Source: Roseiarcus sp963764955 (GTDB lineage: Bacteria > Pseudomonadota > Alphaproteobacteria > Rhizobiales > Beijerinckiaceae). Taken from it: a stretch of DNA of 64,000 nucleotides. The translations under genes and the position numbers were made by a program. The stretch is taken from NCBI GenBank assembly GCA_963764955.1, contig CAVXVE010000019.1:72013-136012 (forward strand). Direction: 5' to 3'. Of this stretch, positions 52,261-60,696 are shown in pieces; position 1 is the stretch's first letter; each line of letters opens with the position of its first letter. Below the pieces are notes generated by a model. It made no database searches. It was not told the origin of the DNA and saw nothing but the letters and a program-made list of their open reading frames with translations.

Positions 52261-53099
52261 GCGCCGATCTTCTTGTCGCCCGCAACATCCACGTCGCTTT
52301 CGGCGGCGAGCGGCGCCTGTTCGGCGCGCCGTCGCCGCGCGTCGATGTCCTGAGGGGCGTCAGCCTCCGGATCGCGCGCCACGAAACGGTTGGCGTCGTG
52401 GGCGAATCCGGTTCCGGCAAAACCACGCTCGGCCGCGTCCTGCTTCGCCTCGTGGAGCCGACCGAGGGAAGCGTGGAATTCGACGGGCGCGACATAACGC
52501 GTCTGCCCGAGGCGGCGATGCGTCCGTTGCGGCGGCGGATGCAGCCGATCTTTCAGGATCCGCTGGCGTGCCTCAATCCGCGTCAGACGATTCTCAGCAT
52601 CGTCACCGCGCCGATGCTGTTCCATGGCGTCGCGACCGGCCGGGCAGACGCAGAGGCGAAGGCGCGGACGATCTTCGACCGGTTCAGCCTGCCCGCCGCG
52701 TGCCTCGGCCGCTATCCGCACGAACTTTCGGGCGGCCAGCGTCAGCGCGTCGGCATCGCGCGGGCCGCTCTTCTTGCGCCCGATTTTCTGCTTGCCGACG
52801 AGATCGTCTCGGGCCTCGACGTCTCGACCCAGGCGCAGGCGCTGAACCTCATCGGCGGCCTGTCGCGCGATCTCGGCCTCGCCATGGTTTTCATCAGCCA
52901 TGACCTCTCGGTGATCCGCGCCGTGTGCGATCGCGTCTATGTGCTCCGGCTCGGCGAGATCGTCGAGGAAGGTCCTTGCGACACCGTCTTCGCCGCGCCG
53001 AAGCACGAGTACACGCGCGCGCTCATCGACGCGATTCCCCTTCCGACCGTCAGTCCGGACTGGCTTCGACGAAACACGGCCGCGGAGGTCGCGGCGTGA
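52257..53099 (+). CDS. Dpp/Opp-type ABC transporter ATP-binding protein (DppF-like)
   Basis: A 280-aa ATPase with Walker A GESGSGKTTLGR, signature LSGGQRQRVGIARAALL, an atypical Walker B region LLADEIVSGLDVSTQ (Ile-Val where Pro-Thr is common) and C-terminal HEYTRALIDAIPLP. The start is TTG at 52257 within the stop of the fusion gene. It pairs with the ATPase half of the fusion. Confidence 0.92.
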   Translation: MSADLLVARNIHVAFGGERRLFGAPSPRVDVLRGVSLRIARHETVGVVGESGSGKTTLGRVLLRLVEPTEGSVEFDGRDITRLPEAAMRPLRRRMQPIFQDPLACLNPRQTILSIVTAPMLFHGVATGRADAEAKARTIFDRFSLPAACLGRYPHELSGGQRQRVGIARAALLAPDFLLADEIVSGLDVSTQAQALNLIGGLSRDLGLAMVFISHDLSVIRAVCDRVYVLRLGEIVEEGPCDTVFAAPKHEYTRALIDAIPLPTVSPDWLRRNTAAEVAA

Positions 53100-53139
53100 C
53101 GAGCGTGGCGCGCGGCGCGCCGCTTAATGGAGGGAGAAC

Positions 53140-53750
53140 ATGCGACCAAACGTTCGTTTATGGGCCGCCACGAGCTTTGCGACGTCGGTTTGCCTCGGGC
53201 TCGGAATCGGTCATGGCCGACGGCCTGCCGGGCATGCGCGGGCATGACCACACCGGCATCACGGTTCCCGATATGAAGCAGGCGGTCGACTTCTTCGTCG
53301 ACGTTCTCGGATGCAAGAAGGCGATGTCGTTCGGGCCGTTCTCGGATTCGAAGGGCACGTTCATGAAGGACGCGCTCGACGTCAATCCGCGCGCAATCAT
53401 CACCCAGATCACGATGGTCCGCTGCGGCTTTGGTTCGAACATCGAGCTCTTCAGCTACGAGTCGCCCGATCAGAAGGTCGTCCAGCCGAAGAACAGCGAC
53501 GTCGGCGGATATCACATCGCCTTCTATGTCGATGACATCAAGGCGGCGGACAAGTATCTGCGTTCGAAAGGCGTCTGGACCCTGTTCGGTCCCGATTCCG
53601 ATCACCCAGGGTCCCGCCGCCGGCCAGGCCATCGTCTATTTCAAGGCGCCCTGGGGACTGCAGATGGAGGCGATCTCCTATCCGAACGGCATGGCCTACG
53701 AAAAGGATGCGTCGACGATCCTGTGGTCTCCGAAGGATCCGGCCAAATAG
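53140..53750 (+). pseudogene. Exported VOC (glyoxalase/dioxygenase-fold) protein, two frameshifts
   Basis: A VOC-fold protein of about 202 codons. The ATG at 53140 (GGAGGGAGAAC upstream) starts a signal peptide, RPNVRLWAATSFATSVCLGLG. After one extra base near 53212 the mature part reads ADGLPGMRGHDHTGITVPDMKQAVDFFVDVLG. After a second near 53590 (GGTCCCGATT) it reads GPIPITQGPAAGQAIVYFKAPWGLQMEAISYPNG. His in HDHTGITV and Glu in LQMEAIS are plausible metal ligands. VOC proteins are rarely exported. It lies 40 bases after the ATPase gene, so it is probably part of the uptake operon. Confidence 0.78.
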
Positions 53751-54939
53751 GGCCTGGCCTGGCGCGGCTCCCGGTAGGGCGGCGGAGACGCGCCGGCCTC
53801 GCTTCGAAGCTTGCACCCGGTCATCGGATCGCACCAGAGATCCAATCGTCCGGATCGCTTCGTCTCTCGAAATGACGACAACGACGCAACCGACCATGCG
53901 CTAGCTCTGACGAAGAACCCGATTGCCGAGGACGCCAATTCGATCGACCTCAAGCTCGACGTCATCCCCATGTTCGAGGAAACGACCGAACTCCAAACTC
54001 GCCGGCGTGAATGGTCTCGTCCTGAGAAATGTAGGCGAGAATCTCCTCGAACGAAAACAGCATATCCCGCGTGGCTCCTGTTCCCCGCGTCTCTCTCAAT
54101 CGTCGCAGCGCGCTGTGGCATGGGGTGCGCCTTAGCTGGGTCTTGGTCGACCGCTGGGAGTACCCCTTCACGCCTCTGACACAGAATCTCTTACGTCACC
54201 GCGCGATTTGCTATGTTGACAAAATCAGAAATTTGCCCCCATGCTGTTCTTGATTAAGGAATCAGTCTCGCGCCTGGCCCCGCATCCGGGAAAAGAGACC
54301 GTGGCTGTTTGACAAGCTGGCCCGACCGCAACTTTGGCGCGAATCAGGAGGCGAGCAGAATTCTTTTATTTAAATCGGTCGTAACCCATTGAAAAGCCCG
54401 GATTAGGAAAAGTAAATGTTAGTAAACACCAGCTATTTTATTGGCGCTTATTATCGTTTACTCACGTTTACGCCTATCTTATTTGCATCGGCTGGTCGCC
54501 GGGCTGGCGTCCTGGTTGTCGAGATCGAAGGAACGAGATCACGAGGCGATCGTGGCGCGATCGATGGATCCGAAAGAATGTCCCAGCCAGGCCCTGGCCT
54601 ATGGAATAGACTAAAGTCGGGGTTGACCAGGAAGCAGTCGCTAGCGCGGTATTGTCGGAAGGGGAGGGGTTGGCTAGAATTCACCGCCCTGGATGTCAAA
54701 ATTGGATCGGCGGGTGCTTAATCGACCGACGCGCGTGACGCCACGCTTCGCAGTCGGTCCCTTTCGGTAGCGGCGAGCGTTCGGCTATCGGTCCTGAAAT
54801 GCGTATGCGCCCCGCGAAGAGCGGGCTTGCTTTCCTTTATGGGGATCACGCCGTCTCTTCGAGCGGAGATGCGGGTTCCTTGCACTCAGTGTAATGGGCA
54901 GTCAGAAACAGCGCCAAGCTGTAGCTAAGGGAGGGGTCA
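53751..54939. other. Long intergenic region, mixed composition, no convincing gene
   Basis: About 1.2 kb separating the catabolic island from the exported-protein cluster. GC falls around 54360-54480, with several GTAAAC/GTTTAC hexamers. A 101-codon frame at 54416-54721 lacks any family resemblance and is not called. Near 53850 there is a short motif (cggatcgcttcgtctctcgaaatgacg split across lines) resembling common alphaproteobacterial intergenic repeats. Confidence 0.45.
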
Positions 54940-56706
54940 ATGGTTGAAATTACCTGCGGGTCGAAAGCGCCGCATCCTCTTAGTGCAGAGCACCCGGATC
55001 TTAAAAAGCGAAGTCTCAATTATACGGTGAAGCGAAAATTGATGGCCACCGGCAGCGGTATGGTGTTGAAGGGATTTGCGTTCGGGATGGCGCTGGGTGG
55101 ATTGACCTCGGCCCCACCGGCCTTTGCCGATCAGCCAAGTTGGTGGGGTAAACCCACGCCACCCCCGCCGCCATTGACCGTTCCAAAGGCGACGTGCGGC
55201 CCGGGTGATCACCCCGAGACGGCCTTGCAGGGCCAAGTCCCGGCGTCGCTGCGCGCTATTGGCTTCAAGGGCTTCAACTGCAATCTCGAGCTGGTCGGAC
55301 AAGTGCGCGGCGACGGCGCGAACTGGCAATCGGACGAGTTCCGCGAACAATATGGAAGAGGTGGAAGAGGCGATGGAAGTCAATTAAATCGAGTCAATCG
55401 AGTAAATCGAGTCGATCACACTTGCGCCTACCATGGCACCGCCTTCACGACGACGGACCGCACGCATCTCGGCGTTCCAGTCATCGACATGACCAACCCA
55501 AGAGCACCGGTGCCGACCTCGTACCTTACCTCGATCTCGATGCTTGACCCTTGGGAGTCGCTGAAGGTCAACACGCCCCGCCAGCTTCTAGGCGCGGACA
55601 ATGCGCATAACGGCGGCGGCGGGCAAGGCGGTCCAGAAGTCGACTTCTACGACATCTCCGTGGACTGCCGCTACCCGCAGCTCCTCGCGAGCGTGGCCGT
55701 CGGCACCGGCGCCGACGGCGGCGTGCCGTCCCCCATATTCCCGAACGGCCACGAAGGCGCGTGGGCGCCGGACGGCCTCACGTACTACAGAGGCGACCTC
55801 GCAAACGCCATGTATCATGCGATCGACGCGTCCGATCCAAGGAGGCCGAAGGAGATCGCATCTTTCGACATTGCGACAGCGCTTTCGCCATTGACCGGCA
55901 TCAAAAGCCATGGGCTTTCGGTTAGCGACGACGGCAAACGAGCGTACGTTGCCGTGATAGGCGTCCCCTCGACGTATGACCCGTCGACGCCGGCGAACAA
56001 CGGCTTCGCGGTACTCGACACGAGCCAGGTGCAGGCGCGCAAACCCAACGCGCAAATCAAATTGATAAGCACCTTCCTGTACAAAGACGGCAGCGTCTCA
56101 CAGCACACGATTCCCGCGAGGATCAAGGGCAAGCCATACCTCATCCAGGTTGACGAGGGCGGAAGCGGCGGCCTTTTCTATGCAGGTTGGCAGTCGGCGT
56201 GCCAGGCCGGCGTGCCGATGTTTCCGATGGCGCACATCGTGGACATCAGCAACGAGAAGAAGCCGACGCAGGTGTCGGAGCTGATACTTGAGATGAACAG
56301 CCCGGCGAACTGCGAGCAGGTCCTTCCCGATGTTGTGGGTCTCGCCATCTTCACCTACGGCACCCACTATTGCAGCGTCGACAACAGGGAGAACACGACG
56401 ACTCTTGCCTGCGATGAGTTTAATTCGGGCATTCGCGTCTTCGACATTCGCGACCCGGCGCGGCCGAAGGAGATCGCCTACTATAATCCGGCCGGCGCCA
56501 CGACGGCGAGTCCAGGGTCCAATCACGTCAGCTTCAACCAATGGGTAGCGGGCGGACCCGACTGGTGCTCCGCGCAGCTTCACTTGGATGCTGACAAAGG
56601 CACCATTTGGACCACATGTCAGGACAATGGCCTGCTGAGCCTTAAGTTCACGAACGGCGTGTGGCCGTTCCCTGAAAGTTCGACTCCGCCCGGCAAGCAG
56701 AACTGA
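54940..56706 (+). CDS. Large exported LVIVD/beta-propeller-like protein
   Basis: A 588-aa protein. The N-terminal ~34 residues are polar, followed by a hydrophobic export signal (GSGMVLKGFAFGMALGGL ... AFADQ), so the true start may be an internal ATG around residue 35. The mature part has recurring blade-like segments of the LVIVD type: VPVIDMTNPRAPVPTSYL, HAIDASDPRRPKEIASFD, HIVDISNEKKPTQVSE and RVFDIRDPARPKEIAYYNP. Six or more cysteines are present. Near residue 140-160 it carries a low-complexity insert (YGRGGRGDGSQLNRVNRV) from tandem DNA repeats. Function unknown; probably periplasmic or surface. Followed by a strong terminator. Confidence 0.75.
   Translation: MVEITCGSKAPHPLSAEHPDLKKRSLNYTVKRKLMATGSGMVLKGFAFGMALGGLTSAPPAFADQPSWWGKPTPPPPPLTVPKATCGPGDHPETALQGQVPASLRAIGFKGFNCNLELVGQVRGDGANWQSDEFREQYGRGGRGDGSQLNRVNRVNRVDHTCAYHGTAFTTTDRTHLGVPVIDMTNPRAPVPTSYLTSISMLDPWESLKVNTPRQLLGADNAHNGGGGQGGPEVDFYDISVDCRYPQLLASVAVGTGADGGVPSPIFPNGHEGAWAPDGLTYYRGDLANAMYHAIDASDPRRPKEIASFDIATALSPLTGIKSHGLSVSDDGKRAYVAVIGVPSTYDPSTPANNGFAVLDTSQVQARKPNAQIKLISTFLYKDGSVSQHTIPARIKGKPYLIQVDEGGSGGLFYAGWQSACQAGVPMFPMAHIVDISNEKKPTQVSELILEMNSPANCEQVLPDVVGLAIFTYGTHYCSVDNRENTTTLACDEFNSGIRVFDIRDPARPKEIAYYNPAGATTASPGSNHVSFNQWVAGGPDWCSAQLHLDADKGTIWTTCQDNGLLSLKFTNGVWPFPESSTPPGKQN
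55387..55413 (+). repeat. Tandem 9-bp repeat inside a coding region
   Basis: AATCGAGTC, AATCGAGTA, AATCGAGTC in direct succession encode Asn-Arg-Val three times. Just before, GGAAGAGGT and GGAAGAGGC form a second imperfect 9-bp repeat (about 55352-55369). Units of nine keep the reading frame if copy number changes. Confidence 0.8.
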
Positions 56707-56726
56707 TTGGTCGGCTCGAACAACGC

Positions 56727-56760
56727 GCGGCCCCGGACGAGGTCTGGGGCCGCTTGTTTT
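56727..56760 (+). terminator. Rho-independent terminator
   Basis: GCGGCCCCGGAC pairs with GTCTGGGGCCGC (one G-T pair) around a 3-base loop, followed at once by TTGTTTT. It lies 20 bases after the stop of the large exported protein. It is the cleanest intrinsic terminator in the window. Confidence 0.85.
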
Positions 56761-57148
56761 GCTGTTGCTGCGCCACAGACCGGTGGTGGGCGGCCAAAAA
56801 CCGCGCATCCTGATGCGCCGCGACGGCGCCCTCGCGGCCGGTTGCGTGCTGAGCGCGATTTCACCGGCCGTCGTGTTGTAGCGCTGTGAAACATTGCGCC
56901 AGCTTCGCTATGTTGCTTGCGCCTCATGCCAGGCCATGGCTGAATCGGATCCGTTAGCTTCTGATCGAAGCGCCTTGGCGCGATGTGCGCCTGCAAGTCA
57001 TAACGGTGTAGATGAGTCTCGTCGGGAGGGAGAAGTTTGTATTCACGGCAATCCGAACAGGACGCCTCGGATCGGAGATGGATAAAGCTCATATCGAACT
57101 CCCTACACCGGAAGTCGATCCGCGGTAGCGTCGTCACTTGAAACCGCG
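56761..57148. other. Intergenic region upstream of the membrane-protein gene
   Basis: About 390 bases after the terminator. No gene is recognised; short frames lack ribosome binding sites. It presumably contains the promoter for 57149-60146. Confidence 0.45.
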
Positions 57149-58675
57149 ATGGCACAGATCACCCGTATTGTCATTACACTAATACTTTTCGCCGTCGGCT
57201 GCAGCTGCGCGGAAGCACACTCGTTTGGGGTGATGTACACACTCCCGATCCCATTCTGGATGTATGCGTTCGCGGTATCTGCGACGCTCGCCGTATCGTT
57301 CTTGATGATTGGTTTCTTTGCCACGGGGCAAAGCCCCGAGCGCGTTGCGCGACCGATCGAGATTCAGGGCGTTGTGCCCCGCGCCGTATGGACGATCTTG
57401 CGCGGTCTGAGCGTTGTCCTCCTCGTTCTGACGGTACTGACCGGGCTCTTTGGCACCCAGAACCCATTCAACAATTTCAGCCTCACGTTTTTTTGGATCG
57501 GCTTCGTGCTCGGGTTCGCCTACCTTACTGCATTGGTCGGGGATCTTTACGCATTCATCAACCCCTGGCATGTGCTCTGCGACATGATCGACCGGTTACG
57601 CCCCATGGCGTTCAAGGCTCGCGTGCCCTATCCGGCATGGCTCGCCTACTACCCCGCTCTCGCACTCTACATGGGCTTCATTTGGCTTGAGCTTTTCGGG
57701 CAGACCACGCCCCGAAAAGTGGGCTTAACCCTGGCCGCTTACACCATGCTGAACTTCGCTGCCGCGGCGTTGTTCGGCGCCGAGGCATGGTTCCGGTACG
57801 GCGAGTTCTTCGCTGTCTTCTTCCGTCTTCTCGGCAAAATCTCGCCACTCGCCTATGCCCAAAGCCCGGCGCCCGGCTCGAAGATTACCGTGCGCTTGCG
57901 TCGTCCGTTCGTTGGGCTGATCGAGGAAACCGCAGATCATCCGAGTATTTTGCTCTTCGTTTTGTTTATGCTTTCGTCGACGGCATTCGATGGCGTGCAC
58001 GAAACGCTGCCTTGGGTGCAGGTGTTCTGGAGGTACGTCTATCCCCCTTTAGCCTGGGCCATCGACGAGCCAAATAGTTTCTTCGTGGGGCTTTACTACG
58101 ACTGGCAGTGGGGCATGCTCTGGCTCTCGCCCTTCATTTACTTCACAATTTACCTTGTTTTTATCTGGATGATGACTGGGCGTGACTGGGGGTTGCGCGA
58201 GCGGGCGCTCTTGTTCGGTTATTCGTTGATTCCGATAGCTTTCGTCTACAACGTCAGTCATTACTTTACGTTGCTCTTCACCGATGCGCCACGGCTCCTG
58301 CCACTCATTTCTGATCCGTTTGGTGCGGGAGGGGATCTTTTCGGCACGGCTCAATTCCTCCATCAACCCATGATCCTGCCGCCAGCACGTTTCGTGTGGC
58401 ACATTCAAGTGGGTCTCATCTTATTCGGCCACGTCGTCAGCGTTTACCTTGGGCACGAACAAGCGCTACGGATCTTTCCCGAAGGCCGTAAGGCGCTCTG
58501 GAGCCAATTCCCGATGCTCGTCCTGATGATCGCGCTGACGAGCGTGGGTCTTTGGATCCTCTCGCTGCCCATCGGCGCCGGACAGGTTCTGGACCCCAAC
58601 CCGACCAGCTCGGCATCGTCCCCGGCCGGAACAGCAGGCCCGGCGCAGTCGCTGATTTCCAACAAGGCCACCTGA
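57149..58675 (+). CDS. Multi-pass membrane protein, 'fenitrothion hydrolase' (FedB)-like family
   Basis: A 508-aa inner-membrane protein with a signal-like N terminus and about 11-12 hydrophobic segments. After the leader it reads HSFGVMYTLPIPFWMYAFAVSATLAVSFL. This resembles the opening of membrane proteins annotated as fenitrothion hydrolase, which begin 'HAFG.RYDLPLPLW.Y'. Conserved-looking His residues lie in YNVSHYFTLL, WHIQVGLILFGHVVSVYLGH and PWHVLCDM; they could bind a metal or haem. The family's true role is uncertain. It is almost fused to the next gene (one base between stop and ATG), and a cupredoxin-like gene occurs at 62598. Confidence 0.6.
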   Translation: MAQITRIVITLILFAVGCSCAEAHSFGVMYTLPIPFWMYAFAVSATLAVSFLMIGFFATGQSPERVARPIEIQGVVPRAVWTILRGLSVVLLVLTVLTGLFGTQNPFNNFSLTFFWIGFVLGFAYLTALVGDLYAFINPWHVLCDMIDRLRPMAFKARVPYPAWLAYYPALALYMGFIWLELFGQTTPRKVGLTLAAYTMLNFAAAALFGAEAWFRYGEFFAVFFRLLGKISPLAYAQSPAPGSKITVRLRRPFVGLIEETADHPSILLFVLFMLSSTAFDGVHETLPWVQVFWRYVYPPLAWAIDEPNSFFVGLYYDWQWGMLWLSPFIYFTIYLVFIWMMTGRDWGLRERALLFGYSLIPIAFVYNVSHYFTLLFTDAPRLLPLISDPFGAGGDLFGTAQFLHQPMILPPARFVWHIQVGLILFGHVVSVYLGHEQALRIFPEGRKALWSQFPMLVLMIALTSVGLWILSLPIGAGQVLDPNPTSSASSPAGTAGPAQSLISNKAT

Positions 58676-58676
58676 C

Positions 58677-60146
58677 ATGTCGCGGCCATCGACGAAAGGG
58701 CGTAACAGTCCCGGCAAAGGCGTTAGGCGACAAACGATGCGCAACGAAAGACAGAGATTTTCACCTGTCGCCGGCATGCCTTCGGTATATTTGCTGTTGA
58801 TCTCGGCTCTCCTCCTTATCGTCCCTGAAGGAGCGACGGCATTTGAAGCTGACGTGTACTACGGACTGACATACTGGCTCGCATTGCAGGCGGGCTTCGA
58901 GCCGCTCCAGGCGCAGATCATCGCAACGGGTGACGAGCGCGTCGATTCGGGCGACATGCCCTACATCGACGTCGTCGCCATGTATGCCTGCCTGCATAGG
59001 GACGAGATAAGCGCCCGTCGCGCCGGGGAGCACCATTACCCTTCCGCAGGCAAGATTCCGGGACCGCCGGAAACGAGGAGCGTAGCGCCCAATAGCAGCG
59101 CGGCAAGAAAGGGGGCGCTGGCGGCGATCGAGGCTGGCGCGGGCCAAGCGCAATTTAGACTTTCGCAGCTTGGCGAAGGACTACACGTGCTTCAGGATTC
59201 GTGGTCGAATCAGGGCGTTCCAAGTGTTCCGCAGCTCGGCGATGCCCCTTCCACGTGCGACAGCAGATTGGCCTGGGGTCATCCTGAGACGCGCGGAGGT
59301 CCAAGGTCACACCGCGCCGATCTCACTATGTACTGGCCGGAGGACACGGTCGCAATGGCGCGGGTGACATACGACATCTTGAAACAATACCCTTCAATTT
59401 CCGGCGCGCAGCGCAAAGTTCGCAATTGGGACGAGATTCGCCCGGAGCTCGACGACTTCATCAAGGCGCCGACTAAAACCGAAAAGGCACGCTGGTTTGC
59501 GGCGCACGGAATGAACGATGTCTCGTTCCTGGAGGGTATTTCGCTTCCCGACGGCGCGGAGGCTTTTCTGCAGCGTTGGCCCGGCCGTAAATTGCCGCCG
59601 CTGAACAGTGAGGACTCACGCCAGCACGCGACCGATGCACAATTGCTCGACTTTTATAACCGTTTTTTCGCCCGGTGGCTTTCCGGAGAGGACTTCGCTG
59701 CGGTGGTCGCGGAGTTTTCTAAGGCGCCGGACACGAGAGGAGGGACAGCCGGCGGCGCGACCACGTCGCCTGAACAGCTCGAGAGCCGGCTCAAGCTCTG
59801 GCGGCTGCGCGACCATGGCCGCGTAGCGGAACTCGCTCTCCAGCGCGAACCATTGACTGCAGAGGAGCGCGCCGCCATTGACGCGCTTGCAAAGCAACCC
59901 GATGCCTATGTCCGTTATGAACCCCTATCCTTGGCTTACTACCCCCTGCTTCCAGTTAGTGATGATAATGATGTATCGCCTTTGCTGCCTTTCTTTATCG
60001 GCATGGTCTCTCCCAATGCCGGTCATCCACAGGCGATCGCAGTGGCGAAATTTCGCCACGCGCCCTACAACATCGTCGAAGTTATATCCGAAAATATCGA
60101 TAGCCAATGGCGGGTCACGTCCATCGTGTCCACCGTCGACCATTAG
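58677..60146 (+). CDS. Exported zinc-phospholipase-C/S1-P1-like protein
   Basis: Up to 489 aa. The signal peptide is best formed from internal Met34 at 58776 (PSVYLLLISALLLIVPEGATA then FEADVYYGL), so translation may begin later than the first ATG. The segment LGEGLHVLQDSWSNQGVPS carries the His-X3-Asp-Ser-Trp-Ser pattern of zinc-dependent phospholipase C / S1-P1 nuclease-like helical bundles. YYGLTYWLALQAGF and HYPSAG match the N-terminal helices of such proteins. It is co-transcribed with the membrane protein at 57149. Likely a periplasmic hydrolase; the substrate is unknown. Confidence 0.6.
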   Translation: MSRPSTKGRNSPGKGVRRQTMRNERQRFSPVAGMPSVYLLLISALLLIVPEGATAFEADVYYGLTYWLALQAGFEPLQAQIIATGDERVDSGDMPYIDVVAMYACLHRDEISARRAGEHHYPSAGKIPGPPETRSVAPNSSAARKGALAAIEAGAGQAQFRLSQLGEGLHVLQDSWSNQGVPSVPQLGDAPSTCDSRLAWGHPETRGGPRSHRADLTMYWPEDTVAMARVTYDILKQYPSISGAQRKVRNWDEIRPELDDFIKAPTKTEKARWFAAHGMNDVSFLEGISLPDGAEAFLQRWPGRKLPPLNSEDSRQHATDAQLLDFYNRFFARWLSGEDFAAVVAEFSKAPDTRGGTAGGATTSPEQLESRLKLWRLRDHGRVAELALQREPLTAEERAAIDALAKQPDAYVRYEPLSLAYYPLLPVSDDNDVSPLLPFFIGMVSPNAGHPQAIAVAKFRHAPYNIVEVISENIDSQWRVTSIVSTVDH

Positions 60147-60696
60147 AACAGCATGTCCCCGGAGGTGAGAATCGTCCCCCACATTGACGCGGTCAAGTAT
60201 CACTGGCTTTAAAAATTGAATGCGAGAAATCTTTGCGCTTACCGGCTCACAAAATAATCTCGAGGACACAGCTTTCCTATCGTCTATCTGCTGTCCGGCA
60301 TCGATTGGCGCATGCCGCGAAAGACATGGCGTCCGACGGCTGTCGGATAGACGAAAATCTGCTTGAGAGCGCAAAAAGGGGCGTGCCTCAAGCGTCCGAT
60401 TTTGTGATTCCATGTGATTCGTGGATGCCGATCCGTCTTCTCTTCCCTTCCGGACTTCCGGATGACATCGGTGCGTTGAAAGCGGCGCTGATTGCGGCGC
60501 GGGCGGAACTTGCGACGGAGAAGGCGAAGGCTATGGCGGTCGGTGCTGAACTGGCGCGCGCAGGGTGGTGACCAGCGCCGCGCTTCGGGAATGCAAGTGC
60601 ATTTCAACGTACAACTCGGCGATCGCGAGAAGCGTGTCGGCGCACTCGACGGCGGCCGAATTTAGCACGATCGTGCAACACAGATAGCGACCGTAT
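60147..60696. other. Intergenic region containing a transposase remnant
   Basis: About 550 bases between the exported hydrolase-like gene and the convergent halogenase gene. The only recognisable item is the IS66-type fragment at about 60453-60571. Confidence 0.5.
60453..60571 (+). pseudogene. IS66-type transposase (TnpC) N-terminal remnant
   Basis: The frame reads GLPDDIGALKAALIAARAEL and then ATEKAKAMAVGAELARA before a stop. This matches the start of IS66 TnpC (LPDD.DALKA.L.AARAEL with a coiled-coil following). Only about 40 codons survive; no terminal repeats or TnpB were found nearby. It shows past IS activity beside the halogenase gene. Confidence 0.6.

Noticed and set aside
54416..54721. 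101-codon frame in the long intergenic region
   Set aside because: No ribosome binding site, no recognisable domain, and mixed composition across its length.
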